A stretch of 64,000 nucleotides of DNA. Source: Sabellastarte sp. h YS-2021. Lineage: Eukaryota; Annelida; Polychaeta; Sabellida; Sabellidae. The stretch spans positions 57,155,816-57,219,815 of the forward strand of contig OZ024938.1 of NCBI GenBank assembly GCA_964017235.1. Reading direction: 5' to 3'. The position numbers were made by a program, and so were the translations under genes. Shown here piece by piece: positions 24,315-33,300 of this stretch. Under the pieces are notes generated by a model. It saw only the letters and a program-made list of their open reading frames with translations. It was not told where the DNA came from and made no database searches. The number at the start of each line of letters is the position of its first letter. Position 1 is the first letter of the stretch.

Positions 24315-27300
24315 AACCAACCAACCACCACAAAAAACCTGACGTTCAATCAGATTTGTCTACCTGATGTTTGTTTTCCACACACTTTTACTAATTATCG
24401 TAGATATTTGATAATATATTATCACAGATATTTGATAATATATTTTCACAGATATTTGAGAATATATTTTCACAGATATGTGACAATATATTGTCACACA
24501 TATTTGATAACATATTTTCACAGATATTTGATAACATATTTTCACAGATATTTGATAATATATATTCGCAAATATTTGATAATATATTTTCAATAATTTT
24601 TTTACATCAACCTGCCAATTCATGGCTCATTATAAAAACTACCTAAAAACCAAATAAACTGTACTTATGCTTTTCTATATGACAGGTCCATATTACTGCG
24701 GTGTGGGAGCTAACAGGGTGTACGGAAGAGATGTGGTAGAAGCCCACTACAGAGCCTGTCTGTATGCTGGAATCAAAATATCAGGCACAAATGCAGAGGT
24801 CATGCCAGCACAGTGGGAGTATCAGGTACAGGGGAATTCATTAATTTAAGATCAAATTAATTACCTCCCTCAAGGAGGTTGTGTAATTGGTGGGGTGCAG
24901 TTGCTCTTTGTTTGACCGTCTGCTTATTTACTTGCTAATATCTCAAAAAGTTACATTCAGATTTTGATGAAATTTTCAGGAAATGTCAATGACAATCACA
25001 TAAGGAACAGATGACTAGATTTTAGTGGTGATGCACATCACCGCCTGAGTCCAAGAATTCTTTAATGGATTTTTGATCATTATAAGCAGTATAAGAGGTG
25101 GTGGGCCTTGGCAGAGGTATACAGTCTCTGAATTGCAAGATGTGATGGTTAGTTTTAGGAGAAGCATTTGAAGGAAATATTGTTCTTTAGCCTGGCCTAA
25201 GTAGCAACTGTTGTACGCGAGTATTTTTTTACCACTTCTCTCTTTTTAAGCATAAAAGTAGACAACTGGTGATATTAAACAAAGGTGGAGTACTCTTTTC
25301 TTAATTTCGTACACCATTCATTGATTACTCTGTTGTTTAATGAGGATCTGCTGTTCAAACCTTGGAACCTTAAATGGGAAAGCTGATCATTGCATACTGA
25401 TTGCCCAGTAGTTTATACTCATGACCAATTAGTATGTACTGGTTTCCTCTGCCCTTAGTATCCACCGTGATATAACCTGAAAAATGTAGTGAAAGTGAAG
25501 TTGAAAACCAAATGATTAAATAAATTCAATTGTTTTGACGTGTACACAAATACAAGCAACTTGTCTATGATTTGTCTAGCTAAATGTTGAACTGAACCTA
25601 CTTCCCACAGTTTCCTGTAATTAGCAGCTCAAGGCGAACTTCTTGGGCTTTGGGCAGGGAATAAAGCAAGCTACTAAAGAGAAAACATCCTGTTCTCCAT
25701 GAAATTATGTTTAAGTTCAACTAAAATTTATTTGCTTTTGAATTGTACATTTGTCATTACTGTGTGTAATACATTTATGTCGCTAAATTGCCCTTGTGAC
25801 AGTCTTTTGACTTGCTTCTAAATGTCTACATGGGTGACGATCGTAAGTTGTTTCTTTTTATGACCCTTACTGTATAATCTTTATTTATCTATTAGGTTGG
25901 TCCCTGTGAGGGCATTGAGATGGGAGACCATCTGTGGATGTCTCGCTTCTTGCTGCACAGAGTGGCTGAGGACTTTGGAGTGGTCGCTTCTCTGGATCCT
26001 AAACCCATGCCTGGAGACTGGAACGGTGCAGGAGCACACTGTAACTACAGCACTGAAGCCATGAGGACTGAGGGAGGGCTCAAGTGAGTGTCCCGTTATA
26101 TTGTGGTAAAATATGTGGGGAAAGTAAAAGGTTCAATCATTCTTGGAGTGTATGTACATGAAAAGTCCTCCCTAGGGGTCACGGTGGCAGAGTGGTAACA
26201 CTCGCCTCACACCTCTGAGGCCAGGGTTCGGTTCCCGGCATGGCCTCAAATGGGAAAGCTGGTAGTTGCTTGCTGTTTGTCGGCAGTTTACAGTACAGAA
26301 CCCTGACGAACTGTATGTACTGGTTTCCTCTGCCCTTCTCACTACCCCTCATGATATGACCTGTACAGTGTTGAAAGCGACATAAAACCCCAAATAAATA
26401 AATTGTCTGACGATGTGGGAAGAAATTTTGTTCAGCTACTGGCGTGGTAATATAAAATTTGGAAAATATTATAATTATTTATTTAGTGTAATATTATAGT
26501 TATTTAGTGCTATAACTTTTAGTTTGGGGAGGATGGATGTTTGAGGAGACTCAGTCTTTAATGGTTACTAGTGCTAGGACATTACCATGATTTTACATGT
26601 CGATATTCATATAAAAAAATTTTGAACAAAGATCATCATTGCCGATGATTTAATCAAAAGTGTAAGTCATTCCCCCCAAAATATCGAGCATTAAATAAAA
26701 ACAAAGAAATAGACACTGTTCTCCAAATGTATAAGTAAAATATAACCTAAACAGTTTTCACATCTCTCCCGCCACTCTAAACCATGCTTTATGTATCCTA
26801 ACTTGTGATTGGCTAATTTTATTTTCACCTTGACAACAGTAGGAAATCCCCCAAGGAGTTTCTGTTTACTTTATTGTTTTGCTTTTACGGCCAACTTGTG
26901 ATTTTTAACTTATTGTTTTGCATTTACGGCCAATTTTGTGATTTTTAATTTATCACAAAGTGTGATTTTGTTATGTCAAAAATGCCACAAAGAAATGAGT
27001 TTGGCAACTATCGGTTGTATTTAAAATTTACTAATCATTGCTCGTCAATGAGCCAGTGGGCAATAAAACCGAACTCAAGCTGCTTGATTTTCCGTAAAGG
27101 CTTTGCGGATCTTATCTGTAATTGACATCCGTAGCTCTTCCGTATCACACCCGTGAGTGTCCTTTTTGTCCGTATACCCATCCTGGATGTCCTTGTGGCA
27201 TCCCTTACATCCTTGATGCTTTCACAGCAAAAAATATAAAAACATTGCCAGATCTGCTATGGATCTGCTATGGACTGACATGGACAGGGTTTGCGGATTA

Positions 27301-30300
27301 AAAACCAGTCATAAGACCAATCCTTGGTGCAATCTTTTCATCTGCAAACCTGTCCGTAGCGGTCCGTAGCAGATCCGTGGCAGTTCCGTACATCTTTTAC
27401 ATGACCACCCCCATCCCTTGTGCATCCCTATCAGTTAACATATATGGAACCGTGGGCTATATCTGTGGTGCATCCAGCTATGTGTAACTGGCCCCTAAGG
27501 AAAGGTGTGACTTTACCTTTAGAGTTTGGATAAATATCCACTGGTGTTGGTAAATATTAACTGAAAATAAGTTTCAACTTGTATTTTTATTGCGTAAAAT
27601 ACCCTTACCTTATCCTCACTAGTGCTTACGGGTTAGCGGGAGCAAACAAGTACGACCAAACGAGAATATTTTTAAAATAAATATTCTTGTCGGTACCAGT
27701 ATGTATACGCATGACCGCGCATGCGCGTGCACCGGAAGATCCCCGTTAAGCCTCACTTTTATTTTGGTCGTGAGGGAGTAAACATCGTTTGACACGATCT
27801 TCGTTTGCGAAGAGTTTCAACATGGCTGGCAATAAAGGAGATGTTTTGAAAAGAATTCACGCTTTCATTAGTTTTGGAAGGTTTTATTTCTTTTCTTTTG
27901 TTATTTGTCAGCCATTGTCGTCAGGAAGTCTGCATTTCAGTGAATATACGGCTTTTACAGACCTTTTACTTAGTTAGTGGTAGGGTTCTGTTAGCCATTT
28001 TAAAAGAAGATTTTCCTCGACATTGAGAAAGAATTCATCTTCTGACCCTCTGCATACAGCTTATACTAGCACGTCTAGAAGCTATGGTTAGTGGTAGGGT
28101 CCTGTTCGCCATTTTATAAGAAGTTTTTCCTCGACATTCAGAAAAGAATTCATCTTCTGACCCTCTGCATACAGCTTATACTAGCACGTCTAGGAGCTAT
28201 ACAGGGTCCATCATCTGTCTTATTAATGAACAGAAGAACCTCGTAAGTCTTCTGCTTCATTGGGTTTTATACAGAAGAAGATGGCAGGAACTGCAATTCT
28301 TAAAGATCTACCTTTTTACAGTGTAGTGGCCAGAATACGATCTTCATCTCATAAAGGGTAGTACCTCTGCCTCCTCTAGTGAGGTAAATATGGCAGAGGC
28401 AACCCCTACAACAGACACTGCAATTTTACAAGATCTACCTCGTCACAGTACTACCACAGATCTCTTCCTTGAGGCAGAAGAGTGGCCAGAATAAGATCTT
28501 CATCTCGTAAAAGAGTAATTCTTCTGTCTCCTCTAGTGAGGTAAATAGGGCTGAGGCAGCCCTGTAACATAAGAAGGGTTTAGGAATGAAGGTTCTTCTC
28601 ATCACATGGTTTCACAACTACAGCTTGCAGAGAATGCACTTGGTCAAGAAGATTTTCTTCAAACTTATCATAATGGAAACAAATTTAATTTCATTGGTCA
28701 GTAATTTACAACAACTAAAGAGGACGATCATGTTGTTCTAACTAGGAACTAGAAGGTCACTACAAGGCTGGTTTTCATCTCTTGTTTACCATATGGAAGG
28801 TCTCTGTTGGGGTTTCTTATTGTAGAAACACATCAACAGTTTTCTCAACAACAACACACAGATGCCAGGATTTTTCAGAAGTTTTTCTTCAATCTACCTT
28901 GTCTTCTACAACTTTATGGTCATATTTCACAGTTTACAACCATGCAGTTTAAGACACAGCATATTTAAATGCTATGGTTGTCCATCTTCTGGTCACAATT
29001 CTCGTCAAGTAACTCTCAAATTTGGGAAATGCTGTAATATTTGGGTTTGGTTTCAGTGGACCAACACTTCATTAACACATGGAAGTACTACTCAGCTACA
29101 TTCAGACCTAATTTCTTTCTTTTATTGGGAAGTTTTTAGAAGCAACGCCTTAGTGTCACATATACACTAATTAATATGTCAAGTTATTTGTGGTAATACA
29201 GACAAGAATTAACAGAATGCATCACAATCCATCAGAGGTATTGCTTTGGGAAGTGACAACCAAGGTTTGAGGAAATGATGGCTGGAGGTTGTTTTACTGC
29301 AATATTTAGTTAAAATGAATGTCATCTCGAGGTTGGGCACATTCTGCAATGCAGTTTAACATTGGAACTACCTTATCGAATTGTCGACAATTCCCACAAT
29401 TCATAGTGGTTATATTCTGACAGGAAACAACAACTTTAATGGTTAAAGTGTACATCAAATGCTTCTGTATGTTTATAATCTCAGTAAAATGGGTACAACC
29501 CTACAGTTTTACAGTTCATTGGTGACCTTTGAGGGTAGTGTATGCGTAAAACAGCACACGGTTTCACCATTGAGGACGCAAGGTAACAGTACTTCATTTG
29601 CGAAGATGGATAGGTAGTCGCGGTACATGTATCAGACGCGTTCTTCCTGAATCCCAGGTACATCAAACTGCTATGCTTCATTGTTTATTTGCTGGTGGAA
29701 GAATGCACCCTGTCATAAGTCATTCTTTTCAGTTCACAGCCCTACACTTCGGTACGGCAACGGATCCATTCGAATTTGTCCGTGTAGCTCCACATTCATC
29801 AGTATCGGGAACACTGGTTATATGCTGTCACCAACATCGCATATTTGCTTGTAGAAATCGAAGCAATTAGTGGCCTGTGTACAGAACTACAGTGGGTGAT
29901 AAGCTTATGGGGTTAGAACTCATCCCAGTGAAACACTTCCAGTTCTTTGGTGACAAATTCAACCTTGGCAAGGGTGAAGTGTCCCTATAGGAAGAAGTCT
30001 GGTATTTGAGAAGTTTAGGGATACATTGTACATGGGGTGATAACCTTGATGTCAGAACTCATCCCATCACAGCACTTACTTATTCAACCATGGCAAAGAT
30101 GAGGTGTCCCCATAGAAGGGAAGTGGGGTATTTCAGAAGTTTATGGATGGTGTACATACAAGTTTGTAAACCACTCCAGAATTCTACTGTCATTTATAGT
30201 TTTTTAGAACCTATAAATATTCACAATCCTTACACATTCAGAGATGTTGTTCATACCTTTGAAAATATATCTGTTTTGATGTAAATCAGAGGTCTTACCA

Positions 30301-33300
30301 GGTCTTAGTGCCCTAAAGGAGAGGGTATTCAGAAGGCTATGGATGGGTATATGCAAGTTTGTTAGCATATTTTCATTCCCATGATTCTAATGTCATTTAT
30401 AGGAATCTATAACCTACATGTTATCCCAATGGACATTTTTCACATAAATGTTGCTTGGAAATTCCATTGGAAACCAGAAACCAGGAAGTACTCAAGGCTG
30501 CATTTCTGATAATGTTTCAGATTCACCTACACAGTACAGGGTTTTACTTCAGATAATGGCATGGCACAGTGTTGTCTTATCTTAACAAGAGGGACCCATT
30601 CATTAGATATGTGTCTGAGGGTCTGATATCTAATGGTCCTTTGGAAGCCCACAACACTGTCTGAGGGCCCGACACAGTTAGGGCTGTCAAGGTGTGATAT
30701 CAACCTCTTTTCATACAGGGATAAGCCATTCAAACAGAATGTCCTTCATCCCATAGTTTCGCATTAATTGCCAAATTTGGCACACTGCTAGGTTAGATAG
30801 CTTTGGTTCAAAGATAAAGAACAAACTATCTGTGTTTATTTCACCAGTCTAATACCCTAATGTAATGCAATACAATGACTGTAGATGTATTGAGTATCCT
30901 ACAGTTGAGTATTTCTCATTTCAGAGGTGCGAATTCAACTTCTTACATATTACCAGGAGCCCCAGGGTGACCAGGGATGTGTTGGTTTGGGGACCTAGTT
31001 GACTCAAAATCACTTTTGCCCTATGGAATAGAGGAATCTCTGTGAACAGCTATCAACTAGAGAATCATGAAAGGCTGCCATATTTCAAAAAAAAAAAAAA
31101 AAAAAAAGGCAAGGTGGTTCTTTTTGAATCTGATTCAAGGAGATTCAGTTGGTCTTCCAATAGCCTCCTCTCTTCTTAATAGCAGATTTTTGACCCTTGG
31201 ATTCACAGGCAAAATCTGATTTCTACCACACTGACTGATACAGGGAGGTTGTTGCTAATCAGTTGGGTTTACTACTACAATCATTCATAGTTATGAACTC
31301 AGTAGACTGATAAGGGGTTTTCATTTGGGTTCACTATTGAAGTAATTCATAGGTATGAATTCAATGGACTGATACATGGTTTTCCAGTTGGGTTCACTGT
31401 GGAAATCATTCATACTTATGAACTCAGTAGACTGATAGATGGGTTTCATTTGAGTTCATTTTGGAAATCATCCATAGTAATGAACTAAATGGATTGATAG
31501 TGGTTTTTCTGAGGATGGTTCAATGTAGGATGGTGCTATACCTTTCACTCTCTTTGGACATGTCTTGATTATTCTTAGTCTTGACAAAGTCTCTTTTGAA
31601 TCATCTGTATCCATGACCTTAGCCTCGGGTAGATAGACAGGTGAGGGTGTTTGGTCTTTCAGATCATTGAACACAGAACTGGAAGGAGTTCACAGTTTTC
31701 TCCTTCATCAGTACTCCTAGCAGAGAACAGATGACCTCAGAGGGTCACGGTATTGTTCAAGCTGGTTTTCATTCCTGCTTTTATGCTAGTCTGGATCATT
31801 CTTTGACTGAAGTTATGACCTTTTGCCCCTTTTAGAGCTCTAAGATTTTATCTTGATATTTTTCAGATCTTAGATAGGGGAACTATGTGCTATACTGTGC
31901 ATGTGTGTATATGTATGTATTTTTCAGGAGGCAGTCAAGGAGCTACCATGTCAACAGGCAGACAGTTCTGCTAGCTGGTCAAATATTTGACCTTGAAACT
32001 TAGAATGTTTCCTTGGCCAAGGCTCAAATTGCTCCTTTTATGGCTGGAAGTCACACTCCACAATTTATACTTTAACTTCTGACTTGAAAGTCTAATGAAG
32101 GTCAGATTAATCGTTAGAACGATAGTATCGCCATGTGGTTCCTTCATAAGTTGTGTATTGTATGATACATTACAGTAATTGTATGTATATGTACTGTTCC
32201 AATGGCCAGATCACACTGTTTAGACCCATTGGAAATACCCAATCATGTTCCTGTTTTTGGGTAAGCATCTGATCTGGTGTAAAGGCCCAAGGAATGGGTT
32301 AATAGGTGGTCTTATCCATATAAAGGAGCAGAATCTCCTTTTATTACCAATGCTCCTGTCCATGGTTGGGGAACACATTGGTTTTTAGTGTTATAAAATT
32401 CCAAGGTGGGAATTTTTCAATGCATATTCTGGACAATTCCAGTTTACTTAATAACAGAATATAACTACATAGGTTATGTTGTTATGTTGTTAAGTATGCC
32501 TATCATACTCTTGTACTTATCGCCACAAGTGTGTTTTAAATTAGTACATTGGATATAAGATTCATGCAGAGCCAAGGCACCTTTGGGAAGGTTGCCAGGT
32601 AGTGCTTACATATATAACTATTAAATGTTATTTTTGTTAAGTTACTTTTATTGGATAATATAGTCTGGTACTCACAAGATTTCTTGAGATATGTACTTTG
32701 ACTTTTCATCTGGTTATACCTGCTTTTGGTGGCAAAAATATTAAAAATCCCACCACCAGTATGGTTGTAATCAAGCACTAGTGAGGATAAGGTAAGGGTA
32801 TTTTACGCAATAAAATGTAAAAATTTTATTGTAATTTAACTTTTTATAAGTTAAATACGTACCTTATCCTCACTAGATTCGGATTCCCGCCCTGCCAACC
32901 CCACATTTTCAAGATTTTTGGGTTTGCAATATATTATATTGACTCCCAAAATTAAAGTGAGGCTTAACGGGGATCTTCCGGTGCACGCGCATGCGCGGTC
33001 ATGCGTATACATACTGGTACCGACAAGAATATTTATTTTAAAAATATTCTCGTTTGGTCGTACTTGTTTGCTCCCGCTAACCCGTAAGCACTAGTGAGGA
33101 TAAGGTAAGTATTTAACTTATAAAAAGTTAAATTACAATAAAATTTTTACAATTCGCAAAGGAAACAATAACATTCACTAGTGTTTTTTCCTTGGACTAT
33201 AGTGAAGTTTGTATAAAATCAACAATAAAGTTAAAAGCAGTGTTTTTTTTAAAAACCATGCAAGGCCAAATAAATTTTTAGTGATATAGGCTGTGTATTT

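Larger units (their letters stand above)
27585..32815. mobile_element. 5.2-kb element with perfect 43-bp TIRs
   Basis: Positions 27585-27627 (TTTTATTGCGTAAAATACCC.. to ..CACTAGTGCTT) are exactly inverted at 32773-32815. Inside the left end, 27628 to about 27760 (ACGGGTTAGCGGGAGCAAAC..; CATGACCGCGCATGCGCGTG) is a GC-richer subterminal block. The interior has no convincing transposase; the longest ORFs are about 60-100 codons. It carries internal duplications at 27973-28201 and 31228-31510. It fits a degenerate or non-autonomous DNA transposon in the last GS intron; superfamily unknown. Confidence 0.8.

Noticed and set aside
24401-24592. Regular 24-bp repeats as a CRISPR array
   Set aside because: Head-to-tail simple tandem repeats without unique spacers, in an animal gene intron.
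24159-24596. 145-codon ORF with poly-lysine
   Set aside because: It reads through GS exon 3 in another frame, the poly(A) tract and the 24-bp repeat.
26175-26260. Possible tRNA gene (A and B box)
   Set aside because: No cloverleaf can be drawn, the sequence continues into a conserved SINE body and A-rich tail, and several copies occur in the window.
27789-30284. Short ORFs (62-102 codons) inside the 5.2-kb element as a transposase
   Set aside because: No catalytic motif, zinc finger or homology recognised, and the frames do not connect.
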